The notes beneath the pieces were generated by a model. The model saw nothing but the letters and a program-made list of their open reading frames with translations. It had not been told where the DNA came from and ran no database searches. Below are positions 1 through 7,843 of a stretch of DNA of 13,152 nt, piece after piece. A program made the translations under genes and the position numbers. Location of the stretch: assembly GCA_964609675.1 (NCBI GenBank), contig CAZSRX010000053.1:1-13152 (forward strand). The letters are read 5' to 3'. Origin of the DNA: CAZSRX01 sp964609675 [NCBI: uncultured Bacteroidota bacterium]. Lineage in GTDB: Bacteria > CLD3 > SB21. Within the stretch, counting starts at the first letter, position 1. Each line of letters opens with the position of its first letter.

Positions 1-480
1 AGCCCATTTTTCTAATGGCGGCCATTAGAAATTATTCTGTAATGACAATTCCGGGGTTAATATATGTACGGGATATCTTTTATTAAGCAACAACTCCTGT
101 TTTTCGGGAAACAAAAAGCTTCATGCCGCTATGGAATACTCACTGGAGATCCATCATTCTATCATCCATGTAGAAACGGTTTTATCAACCGTTATCAGTT
201 ATTAAAGATTTATAGAAAGATTATTAAGACCTCTCGGATAACCGGACGATATCCGGAACCGCTATTCATGAGCGCGAGGACACGCAGACCAAAACCGCTC
301 GTAATCCCCACTGGCCGGAATTATCGGAAGGATGGTCGCGGCTGTCGCTCCAGTTGTATGTATTTTATAAAGCACCGATTAAGGCGCGCTTATGGTTCAT
401 GTCCATATATTTACAAATCATTTCGTAGTCTTGGGTTAAAAGTCATTCTTTGTTGGGTTTTTAAACAAGACCAAAAGGTC
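1..480. other. Intergenic region at left edge, no gene recognised
   Basis: This stretch lies beyond the terminator of the 1108-residue gene and is AT-rich in most parts. I find no protein with recognisable family features on either strand, no tRNA arms, and no tmRNA or RNase P signature. It contains several short inverted repeats: 9-31 (10-bp arms), 175-193 (AACGGTT, 5-base loop, AACCGTT) and 242-256 (CCGGA, 5-base loop, TCCGG). It may be the upstream control region of a minus-strand gene that starts left of the window, or it may hold an unrecognised small RNA. Nothing here decides between these. Confidence 0.5.
9..31. repeat. Perfect inverted repeat, 10-bp arms, 3-base loop
   Basis: TTTCTAATGG at 9-18 and CCATTAGAAA at 22-31 are exact reverse complements around CGG. 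No T-run of useful length follows on either strand, so it is a weak candidate for an intrinsic terminator. It could instead be an operator dyad for a gene beyond the left edge. The structure is seen directly; the role is unknown. Confidence 0.4.
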
Positions 481-520
481 AAATAAAAACCGCCGGCCTG
501 ATGGATTCAGACCGGCGGTT
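481..520 (-). terminator. Intrinsic terminator of the 1108-residue secreted protein gene
   Basis: Arms 488-501 and 507-520 pair over 14 positions around a 5-base loop. The one position that does not pair on the plus strand (C497/A511) becomes a U-G wobble in minus-strand RNA, so the hairpin is fully paired only in that orientation. On the minus strand the GC-rich stem runs directly into TTTTTATTT. It sits about 100 bases after the stop codon at 619-621. Confidence 0.9.
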
Positions 521-618
521 CATCGGTAATTTGACTGGCCCAATCAAAAAGATTTGACCAATCGCAACGAATTCACCTGATTAACCATCCCTTTTGACCG
601 GGATCGCCTGTCAGGCAA

Positions 619-3600
619 TTATTTGACAAACAGCATTTTGTGGCTCTTCACAAATTTACCGGCTTGTAACCGATAAATATAAAGCCCGCTGGAAACGACA
701 TTACCGGCATTGTCCCGGCCGTCCCATACCACGGACTTATATCCCGCGGTTTCATTTTTGTTCACGAGCGTCCGCACTTCCTGGCCCATCGTATTATAAA
801 TCTTCAGGGTCACTTTCGTGGGTTCCGTCAGATCATATTTAATCGTAGTGGTCGGATTGAACGGATTCGGGAAATTCTGGTACAGCTGGAAGTTCTTAGG
901 TAATTCGGCAACATCGCTGATGCCAACCGTGGTCAGGAACGAATCCATGACAACCCGGAAGTGGAAATCGGTATTGGTGTACTGGTTCCATGCCGAGCCG
1001 TCAAAATAATTCGAACGTAATGCCGAACCGGGTTGTTTAATGGTAATCCAGACGGTATCTACCGCGCCGTCCGGAACGGTAAAGCCGACATGGAAAACAG
1101 TGAGGTCAGACAGGTTCGCCGCATACGGTCGAAGATCGATGCGGGTCATCGGGCTGGTGTTGGTCAGGGTCGCTTCCGGTTTTACTTTAAACGGCGGAAT
1201 CAGGTCAACATCCGGATAACCTAATCCGTTGTCGCTCCAGATGTGAACGATCATCGAATCATTCGGCCGGTTCACATCCGTATAATTACGGATTAAAGCG
1301 GTTACCAGGCGCGCCTTGTAATTGGTGGGCGTATTAAATTTAACCGCCGCGCCGGTGCCGGTTCCGAAATTCGTGACAAAATCTACCGTCGGATCATCAT
1401 ACGCAATGTAGTTACCCGAAATATACTTATAAACCGGGGAGGCGCCGAAGTTATGATCCGGAGAATTATCAGCGGCCTCGATCCAATAGTCGATCCATGC
1501 GCCGGCAGGATACGCGGGAATCGTGAAATAATAATTCGACCCGTTGTTGCTGTCCGGGGATATCGTGTAGATAGAAGCGTTGTCCACCGTGTATTTCAGT
1601 TCCGCGTATTCAATGCCCGAAACATCAACAATACTGACAGCCACCTGCTTGGCGCCGATTGTGCCCTGATAGAATTCCGGCCCAACATGAGTAATCAACG
1701 GCGCGGAAGCATCATAATTGGATGCGCTGATTTCAACATTGTCAATATACATACCGTCCACCGTATAGCCGACATCACTGAAGAAGCGGAAACGGATTTT
1801 CACATTATTGTATCCGACAAAACCACCGAGACTAAAAGAGTATTTTTGCCATGACGGGGGATTTTCTCCGCTGAAACCGCCAATGGTTGTCCAGGTCGTG
1901 CCGTTGGTTGATACTTCCACATACATGGTATCAAAGCCGGTTTCGATGACATAGCGGCCCCAGAAGGATAAGGTGGCATCTAGTGCCGATGATAAATCCA
2001 GGCCGTTGGTTAATGTAGCTGAAATATTAAGATTATTGGCATAATTTCCGGATGGACTTTCGGTCAGCGAATGGGTCGGTGAAACGGATTGCAGCGTGGT
2101 TAATCCCCAGGTTCCCTGCAGAGTCCAGTTCGTTGTGCCGGATTCAAAATCGTCATAGAATATTACCGTAGCCGGCGGCAGGGTACGGATCACGTTCATG
2201 GTAAACGTTTCCGAGCTGTTGATGTTAAACAACCCGTCGCTGGCAACGATTTTCCAGTAAAGCACAATCGAGTCGCCAAATGCGACGCCGAGGTTTTCCA
2301 CGTATTCTTCCAATCCTTCCAGATAAGCCGTCCATACGGTATCAGCGCCGGAATTATTGGATAGAGATGCAAATTCATCCCCGGAATTAAATGTCGGAAG
2401 ACGATCGATCACAAACGTGTAGGTTACCGGATCGGCGTCGGGATCTGTCGAAGCGGTCCATGTGATATTCATCGAATCCGGCATATTGGGATACACCACT
2501 ATCCGGCTGCCATTGGTGGGGATCAATAAATGAACGGGCGTAGGCGGATTGTTGACCAGATTTTCCCGAATGGCATTTACTTCATAAATACTGGTGCTGG
2601 CGATATTATTAAAACCATCCGACGCCATTACCGCCCAGTATAGCGTAACGGAATCGCCGGGCAACACGCCTAAAGTGGCGATGTAGTTGTCGATATCGAC
2701 GATCGGGATCTTAAGAGTCGTATCTTCGCCGGCATACTTCGACCAGGTCGTCGCGCCAAAAGCAATACTGGTGTCCACCATCCAAGTGTACGTCATCGCC
2801 TCACCTTCCGGATCCACCGAAGCGCTCCATATGCACACTGCACTATCACTGCTGGCCGCGCTGACTACCGCGCGGAAGCCGTTAGGCGGGGCAATCAGGT
2901 CAAAGGCAGAGGGTTCAAAATTATCCCGTACTACATTTAACGTCCAGACTTCAGCGCTTGGCGTTGTCAGGGTGCCGTTCGAGGCCACTACTTTCCAGTA
3001 AATTGTGATTGAATCCCCACGGGGTACACCAAGCCAGCTGAGATAGGTATCCATTTCACTGTAGTCGAGTTCATAGGTCGTATCCAAACCCCCGTTATTC
3101 GAAGTCAATTCGACCTTAGTGAGACCAAAACTCATACTGCTGTCTAACACCACCTTATAGGTCACGGTGCCAGTGTCCTGAGCGGTTGACCATACGGCCG
3201 TAAGACCGCCCGGATAAGTAGGATGTACATTCATGCGGATTCCATTGGCTGGCTCAAGAAGATGAAAAGCGCCGGGAGGCGTTCCGCCGCGCAGGATTTT
3301 GAGGTCGTCAATGCCGATATAATCGGAATTAGATCCGCTGGGACCGGCATTGGTTACATGATATTGCAAAGCAATACGTACGCTTCCGGATACCGTAGAA
3401 ACAAAACGCCGTTGCGCCCAACCGGTGGTGGATACTTGTCCGCCGCCCACAGGAATCGTAAATGAGGAAGCCGCCGGATCACCCGTCGGGGAAATTTTTA
3501 AATACAAAGAGTCTGGATAGGTACTTCCATCCGGTGATCGTTCCCAATAGGTAATCGTATCGCCAACAGCCATATCAATTAATGGGCTCACCATCCATGA

Positions 3601-3945
3601 ATTAATCACGCCAACACCGGCGGTATTATTATAATTTGCGCCGACATAACCGGTTCCCTCATATTGAGGAAATGTGCCTGTATTGCCCTGGAACCAAAAA
3701 GTTATTCCTACCGGCTGGCTGTACTGGTAAAGGATCCAGCCACGGCCCTTCAGCGCGTTGGTGTCGCTGACATCAAAATTATCACTGAATATCACTGTGG
3801 ATTCCGTGTACCCGTTGCCTGACAGGCCGGTCGGAGGATCGAATGTGTATTTCGAATTGCCCAGCCCGCTCTTGCTACCATACTGCGACCAGGCCATACC
3901 GGTCATCAGTACCAAGCACCATGCTGTAAATATTGCTTTTTTCAT
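619..3945 (-). CDS. Large secreted modular adhesin-like protein with C-terminal sorting domain
   Basis: This 1108-residue protein is exported and probably displayed on or released from the cell surface. A type I signal peptide covers residues 1-20 (cleavage AWS-Q). Residues 52-218 form a choice-of-anchor J (cleaved-adhesin-like) domain ending in a DYIGIDDLKI-type motif. Three related Fn3/SusE-like repeats follow at about 225-340, 345-460 and 468-586, each with a LLxPxNGxR start and a GDSxxxYWxVxASxG end. Residues 594-744 resemble a second jelly-roll domain of MAM/choice-of-anchor type, 748-843 an Ig-like module, and 846-1000 is unassigned. Residues 1013-1108 are the NFPNPFNP-type sorting/FlgD-like domain (motif at 1024-1031), typical of type IX secretion cargo or related FCB proteins. 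No catalytic domain is visible, so adhesion or matrix structure is the inference. The start is supported by AAAGGAA 8 bases upstream. It is monocistronic, with its own promoter (4127-4155) and terminator (481-520). Confidence 0.92.
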   Translation of the reverse strand: MKKAIFTAWCLVLMTGMAWSQYGSKSGLGNSKYTFDPPTGLSGNGYTESTVIFSDNFDVSDTNALKGRGWILYQYSQPVGITFWFQGNTGTFPQYEGTGYVGANYNNTAGVGVINSWMVSPLIDMAVGDTITYWERSPDGSTYPDSLYLKISPTGDPAASSFTIPVGGGQVSTTGWAQRRFVSTVSGSVRIALQYHVTNAGPSGSNSDYIGIDDLKILRGGTPPGAFHLLEPANGIRMNVHPTYPGGLTAVWSTAQDTGTVTYKVVLDSSMSFGLTKVELTSNNGGLDTTYELDYSEMDTYLSWLGVPRGDSITIYWKVVASNGTLTTPSAEVWTLNVVRDNFEPSAFDLIAPPNGFRAVVSAASSDSAVCIWSASVDPEGEAMTYTWMVDTSIAFGATTWSKYAGEDTTLKIPIVDIDNYIATLGVLPGDSVTLYWAVMASDGFNNIASTSIYEVNAIRENLVNNPPTPVHLLIPTNGSRIVVYPNMPDSMNITWTASTDPDADPVTYTFVIDRLPTFNSGDEFASLSNNSGADTVWTAYLEGLEEYVENLGVAFGDSIVLYWKIVASDGLFNINSSETFTMNVIRTLPPATVIFYDDFESGTTNWTLQGTWGLTTLQSVSPTHSLTESPSGNYANNLNISATLTNGLDLSSALDATLSFWGRYVIETGFDTMYVEVSTNGTTWTTIGGFSGENPPSWQKYSFSLGGFVGYNNVKIRFRFFSDVGYTVDGMYIDNVEISASNYDASAPLITHVGPEFYQGTIGAKQVAVSIVDVSGIEYAELKYTVDNASIYTISPDSNNGSNYYFTIPAYPAGAWIDYWIEAADNSPDHNFGASPVYKYISGNYIAYDDPTVDFVTNFGTGTGAAVKFNTPTNYKARLVTALIRNYTDVNRPNDSMIVHIWSDNGLGYPDVDLIPPFKVKPEATLTNTSPMTRIDLRPYAANLSDLTVFHVGFTVPDGAVDTVWITIKQPGSALRSNYFDGSAWNQYTNTDFHFRVVMDSFLTTVGISDVAELPKNFQLYQNFPNPFNPTTTIKYDLTEPTKVTLKIYNTMGQEVRTLVNKNETAGYKSVVWDGRDNAGNVVSSGLYIYRLQAGKFVKSHKMLFVK

Positions 3946-4120
3946 GTCTTAATTCCTTTCAGTTGGTTTACATTAAAATAATTTTTTAGGAAAAAAACGA
4001 TTAAACCTCCTTTCTGTGAATGAATAAATCCTTGTGGTTCTGGAATACTAATTTGGTATCGGAAAGCCATAACGCTTACGTCTCCCGGGAATTCCAAAAA
4101 AAATTTAACCTTCTGCTAAT
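3946..4120 (-). promoter_or_regulatory. Long 5' leader of the 1108-residue gene, with an orphan Shine-Dalgarno
   Basis: If transcription starts about 7 bases after the -10 box at 4127-4132, the leader is about 175 bases. On the minus strand it carries a full AAAGGAGG at 4013-4006 with no ATG, GTG or TTG at a usable distance. The GGTTTA overlapping it (4007-4002) can pair with TAAACC (3970-3965), enclosing a T/A hairpin (3982-3987 with 3991-3997). The closing stem ends 4 bases before the working ribosome binding site GAAAGGAA (3960-3953). The elements are seen; a control role is inferred. Confidence 0.35.
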
Positions 4121-4126
4121 GATCTT

Positions 4127-4155
4127 ATTATACAATATATTTGTTTTTATTGCAA
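4127..4155 (-). promoter_or_regulatory. Sigma-70-type promoter for the 1108-residue gene
   Basis: On the minus strand TTGCAA (4155-4150) is separated by 17 bases from a perfect TATAAT (4132-4127). It lies between the terminator of the upstream lipoprotein gene and the start codon at 3945, which is the expected place. The consensus -10 box differs from the TAnnTTTG element common in Bacteroidota and argues for a different FCB lineage. Confidence 0.7.
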
Positions 4156-4182
4156 GCCGAATCGATTATAGGCGTACTCTTT

Positions 4183-5118
4183 TCATAATATTCGCTTTCT
4201 TGCCCCCCAAAAAAAAACCGTTCCCCCGCCTGGAGGAACGGTTTTGTAAAATGAATTAAGAATCGCTAAGCCGACGATGATATCGCCCGTATCAAGATTA
4301 AGCTGGAATGTCTGGCCGCCGAGCGTCAGAGTGGCCGTGTTGTCACCGTCGAATGTAATGGTGCCGGTAACCGTGTAGTTGGGCAACTGCTGTACTTCGG
4401 GGTTGAAATCACGCTTTACCGTAAATTGAATGGTACCGCTGGCCGGATAATTACCCGTCGGAGCTAACTGAACGTCTAAGTATTTGAACTTAAGCGAATA
4501 GATATATTTTACCGACTGGCCGGCCGCCGAGACACGGTAATCATAGCCGTATTCATGATTGCCGTTGAGGTGCAGGTTTCCGGTGCCTCCGTTATAAGCC
4601 ACCATGCCGGTTACCACCATATCGGAAAGCATTTTAAAGTTCATGCTGTAGCTGATATTGTACCCGCCGCTATTGTAAGAAGTATCGGCATCCACATTGT
4701 AATCATACATGTACTCGGTCTTATCCGTAGTATTGGTGGCATGGCCATTACCGTCCCTGGGCGTATAACGGTATTTCATTTGAACATTGGCGTTCCAGAA
4801 AGAACCGGAATTGTAAGTATAGGCATAAGTCCACCATCCGGTGGAAGGGTTATATTGAAAGTTTTCACCCTTCTTCATGGTCTGTAGTTCAGACTGGCTC
4901 ATGACCTTGCTGGCAAGCACGGTTGGGGTAGCGAAATCAAACGCATCATCCATACTTTCTAATGCCTGATCCATGGCGTTCTGGTTGTTCAGGTCCGTGG
5001 CGGCCGCGTTGGCTTCCGTCGGCGTGAACGTATCATAAGACTCTTTATCATCGCCGCCGCAGGAAAATAAAACTACACTCAGCATCAGCACACCCGCTGT
5101 GAGCATCCACTTTCTCAT
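4183..5118 (-). CDS. Exported lipoprotein of unknown function
   Basis: The 311-residue product begins with a lipoprotein signal peptide: a basic start, a hydrophobic core and the lipobox LFSC with the lipidated residue Cys20, followed by Gly-Gly-Asp-Asp. Residues 25-75 are polar and probably a linker. From about 90 to 280 alternating aromatic and polar residues and many Gly/Asn suggest an all-beta domain, ending in a strand pair near 250-280 (TITFDGDNTATLTLGG). I do not recognise the family. The start is fixed by AAGGAG 6 bases upstream of ATG. The 3' end is odd: residues 292-304 are encoded by a perfect intrinsic terminator and its T-tract, so most transcripts would end before the TGA at 4185-4183. 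TAG (4268-4266) and TAA (4258-4256) occur out of frame just before the hairpin, which suggests a lost stop or a single-base indel near the 3' end. The true C-terminus is probably near residue 280-290. Confidence 0.82.
   Translation of the reverse strand: MRKWMLTAGVLMLSVVLFSCGGDDKESYDTFTPTEANAAATDLNNQNAMDQALESMDDAFDFATPTVLASKVMSQSELQTMKKGENFQYNPSTGWWTYAYTYNSGSFWNANVQMKYRYTPRDGNGHATNTTDKTEYMYDYNVDADTSYNSGGYNISYSMNFKMLSDMVVTGMVAYNGGTGNLHLNGNHEYGYDYRVSAAGQSVKYIYSLKFKYLDVQLAPTGNYPASGTIQFTVKRDFNPEVQQLPNYTVTGTITFDGDNTATLTLGGQTFQLNLDTGDIIVGLAILNSFYKTVPPGGGTVFFWGARKRIL
4209..4245 (-). terminator. Intrinsic terminator lying inside the lipoprotein reading frame
   Basis: Arms 4214-4227 and 4232-4245 form a 14-bp stem with a 4-base loop (AGGC in RNA). 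C4225/A4234 is a mismatch on the plus strand but a U-G wobble on the minus strand. The stem runs into a stretch of nine T in total on the minus strand. It is a strong terminator for the 311-residue lipoprotein gene, yet it lies upstream of the in-frame stop. Confidence 0.88.
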
Positions 5119-5232
5119 ACATGACTCCTTTTGTTAAGTTAATTAAAAGTTATGGGAACCATTATTGTATAAACGCTTTCACCCCCGTTCTATTTCGTGA
5201 TTGTATCATTTCATCCATATAGGTATTAATTA

Positions 5233-5262
5233 AATATATTCCTATTTTTCATTAAATGTAAA
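5233..5262 (-). promoter_or_regulatory. Possible sigma-70 promoter for the lipoprotein gene
   Basis: On the minus strand TTTACA (5262-5257) is followed after 18 bases by TATATT (5238-5233), giving 5 of 6 consensus matches in each box and a leader of about 108 bases. A rival -10, TACAAT at 5169-5164, lies closer to the start codon but lacks a convincing -35. The region is very AT-rich, so chance matches are likely. Confidence 0.35.
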
Positions 5263-5287
5263 TAAAAACTTTCGTGTTTTCCATATT

Positions 5288-5393
5288 TTTTTACCGCAGG
5301 CCTCAAGAAACATCGCAAAGAAACGCAGCGATTTATTAAATATTTTTTCTTTGTGACCTTTGCGCATTTCTGCGTCCTTAGCCGTTAAGGTTC
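5288..5393. repeat. Imperfect palindromic repeat behind the propeller gene
   Basis: Two arms of roughly 45 bases, about 5291-5334 and 5349-5393, are imperfect inverted copies built from CGCAAAG, ACGCAG and TTAACGGCTAAGGACG-like words around an AT-only centre. From memory this composition resembles a class of dispersed palindromic repeats found in many environmental bacterial genomes. It starts within 2 bases of the stop of the 807-residue gene. RNA from it could fold into a long hairpin protecting or ending the operon transcript, although no U-tract follows on the minus strand. Confidence 0.55.
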
Positions 5394-5394
5394 T

Positions 5395-7818
5395 TTATTC
5401 CGCCAGTTTATACGCTTTCAATTCCTTGCCGTCCACATCGAAGATTAATCCGTTCGCAAGCGAGAGCTTGGTCTGGCCGCCGGCTTTGGCTTTCCACAGC
5501 ACTTTCTGGCCGGCTTCGTCGAAGTAATACAGGTCTTTGTCCATGTTGACGAGAAAGCGTTTCATGTCGTCCATGAAGAACACGCTGTGGTTCTTGCCGG
5601 TCTTCAGGTTATGGATATCCATGATGTTCTTGATGTTGCCCTTGATGCGCCAGGAGGATTTGCAGGGATTGTCCGCGCCGAACGCCACGCCCGCCAGACC
5701 GTCCTGTCCGACAAACATCCGGTAATTTTCGCGCTCGACGATATTGAAAATCGTACCGACTTTCAGGTTCTTCAGTTTGCACTCGCTGTTCTTGCCTTTT
5801 TCGAGATCGTCCTTGCTGAATTTGAAGCCGTACAGGTATTCGGGATCGTTGCCGTCGTAATCCTGGTATTTCCACAGAACCTTGCCGGTTTTTGCGTCCA
5901 CAGCGATGTAGCCGAAGTCACCCTGGTTATAAAATACCTGCGGTTTTTCGACGCGCGTGCCGTTGACGATATTTTCATCGAGGTAATAACCCGTCTTGCA
6001 GTAAATCACGCCGTCCTTCAGGAACATACGCTTTTCATTCGGCAGTTGAACCACATTGCCGTTGATGCCGCATTTCCAGAGCTCTTTGCCGGTCTTGATG
6101 TCGATCGCCCAGATTTTTTCCTTGCCCTGAGTATAGACCACGCCGTTGTCGATGATGGGTTCGTGATTCAGGTTGATATAGGCCTGAGATTGCTGGTATT
6201 TCCATAGGGAAACGATGTCCAGGCCTTCGGCCGGCTTAGTATAGTACATCATGGAAAGTACAAAACTATATTCTTTAAGCATCCATAGCTGCTGGCCGTC
6301 CGATAAATTGAGCCATTGAACGCCCAGTGAAGTGCAGACGTAAAATCCGTTCAGATCCGGAAATAGGAACGGCCCGTGCAAATGCTGACCGAGCATATTT
6401 TCCAGTTTATATCCCAGGACCGCGCCGACGTTTATATTCGGTTCATGGCGGTGCCACTTGACTTTGCCGGTGCTCATATCGACGCGGTAGAAATGCATGC
6501 CGGAGGTGCGGCTCAGTATTTTAAAGCGGTACGACACGACCATGAAATCGTTGCCTTCAATCGGCAGGATTTTAATAATATCGCCGAAGAAAACGCCGTC
6601 CGCCAGCGCGCCCAGCGTGCGTTTGTCCTGCGAACTGCGGATAATGTCCGTGGGAATGGCACCGTCCGGATTTTTCCATAATTTTTCGGCCGTGGCGGCG
6701 TCGAATTTCAGCAGGGTGCCGGCGAAGGAAATCAGGCCGGCGGTCGGTATTTCTTTCGCATCCGTCAGCTTGAATAATACCGCGTCGGCGACGTCGTCCT
6801 TATCTTTAACATCGACTTTCCAGGTTTCCTTGCCGTCGGTCCAGTTGATGCCGGCGATGGTTTTTTCAAGATACACCACCAGCGCGTTGCCGACAAATTC
6901 CGCGCAGGTCTTGTCCTCTTTCACGCCGCCGCGGTCCTTGCTGCCCTTGGCCGCAATAGTCCATAAGACCTTGCCGTCCTTGCCGCTGACCAGCTCGGTT
7001 TTATTTTTCAGGAATAATAAAATCGGCGTGTCGGGATTTTCAGGATCCCATACATATTGGTATTTCAGATCGCTGTAAGCCGCCTCTCCGGCCGCGTAAA
7101 GATCCTTGCCGGTCGTGAAATCGATAAGCCGGACATCTTTTTCATAAAACGCGAAGAAATTGCCGTTACCGAGCTGGTTATACATCGAAGGCGTGAACCC
7201 CTGATCGTTGCGCATCCAGATATCCGCTCCGGTTTTGTAATCGATCATCGCCACGTTTTTGGAATAGAACGCAAGAAAATTACCGTTTTTGAAAACTTTA
7301 TAACTGGCGGCGTTCATGCCTTTGTCCTTGCGCACCCAGAGTTCTTTTCCATTGGTGAGATCATAAAACCCGACGGCGTTCTTGAAATTAATCAGCGCGC
7401 CGTTTTCCGTGTTGATAAAATCCACGTAGTCCGTGGGATCGACGTCCTTATTCATCGCGAAGCGGTATTTTTCCGATCCGTCGGCAAGATTCAGCGCGAC
7501 CATTTCTTTTTTGGTGCCGTAGATGTACATGTTGTCGTTCCAGATGATACGGAACGCGCTTTCCTTAAAGCCTTCGATTTTCTTTTCCCATTTCACGGCG
7601 CCGGCTTTCGGATCGATTACGGTGATGTAATCGCCATCGCGCGTGTAAATGAGCGTGTTGCCCATCACTTCCGTAAAATTCTCCAGTTTGTTTTTCGCCT
7701 TCAGCGTCCAGGCGGGCTTACCTTCCGGGTCGCCGGCGTCGGCGCGATTTGTCCAGATGAATGCCGCCAGCAACCAGACGGCACAACCGAACATGCATGT
7801 TTGCTTTCCCTTGCTCAT
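5395..7818 (-). CDS. Exported PQQ-like beta-propeller repeat protein
   Basis: This 807-residue protein has a signal peptide at 1-28 (cleavage ADA-G) and no transmembrane segment or sorting domain after it, so it is probably periplasmic. It contains about thirteen G-x-x-x-W/Y blade motifs characteristic of the PQQ-like quinoprotein fold: near residues 73, 114, 157, 197, 237, 282, 329, 377, 451, 508, 577, 645 and 770. Residues 118-245 show a near-regular 40-residue period. More than eight blades implies two propellers in tandem. No quinone-dehydrogenase catalytic set could be identified, so a binding or scaffold role (as in BamB) is more likely than an enzyme. Two His-x-His motifs occur at 456-458 and 479-481 in a less regular middle part. 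It is the last gene of a three-gene operon, 25 bases after the barrel gene, with GGGAG about 7 bases before its ATG. Confidence 0.88.
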   Translation of the reverse strand: MSKGKQTCMFGCAVWLLAAFIWTNRADAGDPEGKPAWTLKAKNKLENFTEVMGNTLIYTRDGDYITVIDPKAGAVKWEKKIEGFKESAFRIIWNDNMYIYGTKKEMVALNLADGSEKYRFAMNKDVDPTDYVDFINTENGALINFKNAVGFYDLTNGKELWVRKDKGMNAASYKVFKNGNFLAFYSKNVAMIDYKTGADIWMRNDQGFTPSMYNQLGNGNFFAFYEKDVRLIDFTTGKDLYAAGEAAYSDLKYQYVWDPENPDTPILLFLKNKTELVSGKDGKVLWTIAAKGSKDRGGVKEDKTCAEFVGNALVVYLEKTIAGINWTDGKETWKVDVKDKDDVADAVLFKLTDAKEIPTAGLISFAGTLLKFDAATAEKLWKNPDGAIPTDIIRSSQDKRTLGALADGVFFGDIIKILPIEGNDFMVVSYRFKILSRTSGMHFYRVDMSTGKVKWHRHEPNINVGAVLGYKLENMLGQHLHGPFLFPDLNGFYVCTSLGVQWLNLSDGQQLWMLKEYSFVLSMMYYTKPAEGLDIVSLWKYQQSQAYINLNHEPIIDNGVVYTQGKEKIWAIDIKTGKELWKCGINGNVVQLPNEKRMFLKDGVIYCKTGYYLDENIVNGTRVEKPQVFYNQGDFGYIAVDAKTGKVLWKYQDYDGNDPEYLYGFKFSKDDLEKGKNSECKLKNLKVGTIFNIVERENYRMFVGQDGLAGVAFGADNPCKSSWRIKGNIKNIMDIHNLKTGKNHSVFFMDDMKRFLVNMDKDLYYFDEAGQKVLWKAKAGGQTKLSLANGLIFDVDGKELKAYKLAE

Positions 7819-7843
7819 ACGTTTCTCCCTTGGTTAATGAATG

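Noticed and set aside
64-486. 140-codon plus-strand open frame
   Set aside because: The product is Arg/Lys/Cys-rich with no recognisable motif or clear ribosome site, is on the strand opposite all real genes, and its end runs into the T-tract side of a minus-strand terminator.
4020-4259. 79-codon plus-strand open frame
   Set aside because: It spans the sigma-70 promoter and the lipoprotein terminator on the other strand and resembles no protein.
5164-5205. Two TACAAT boxes upstream of the lipoprotein gene as -10 elements
   Set aside because: Neither has a -35 box with more than three matches at 16-18 bases. They are mentioned only as rivals to the 5233-5262 candidate.
5587-6207. 206-codon plus-strand open frame over the propeller gene
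   Set aside because: The hydrophobic Val/Ala/Phe-rich product mirrors the Asp/Lys/Asn codons of the real gene on the other strand.
5395-7818. Annotation as a PQQ-dependent dehydrogenase
   Set aside because: Only the blade motifs are present. I cannot point to quinone- or calcium-binding residues or a catalytic Asp in the right context, so the fold is named and not the enzyme.
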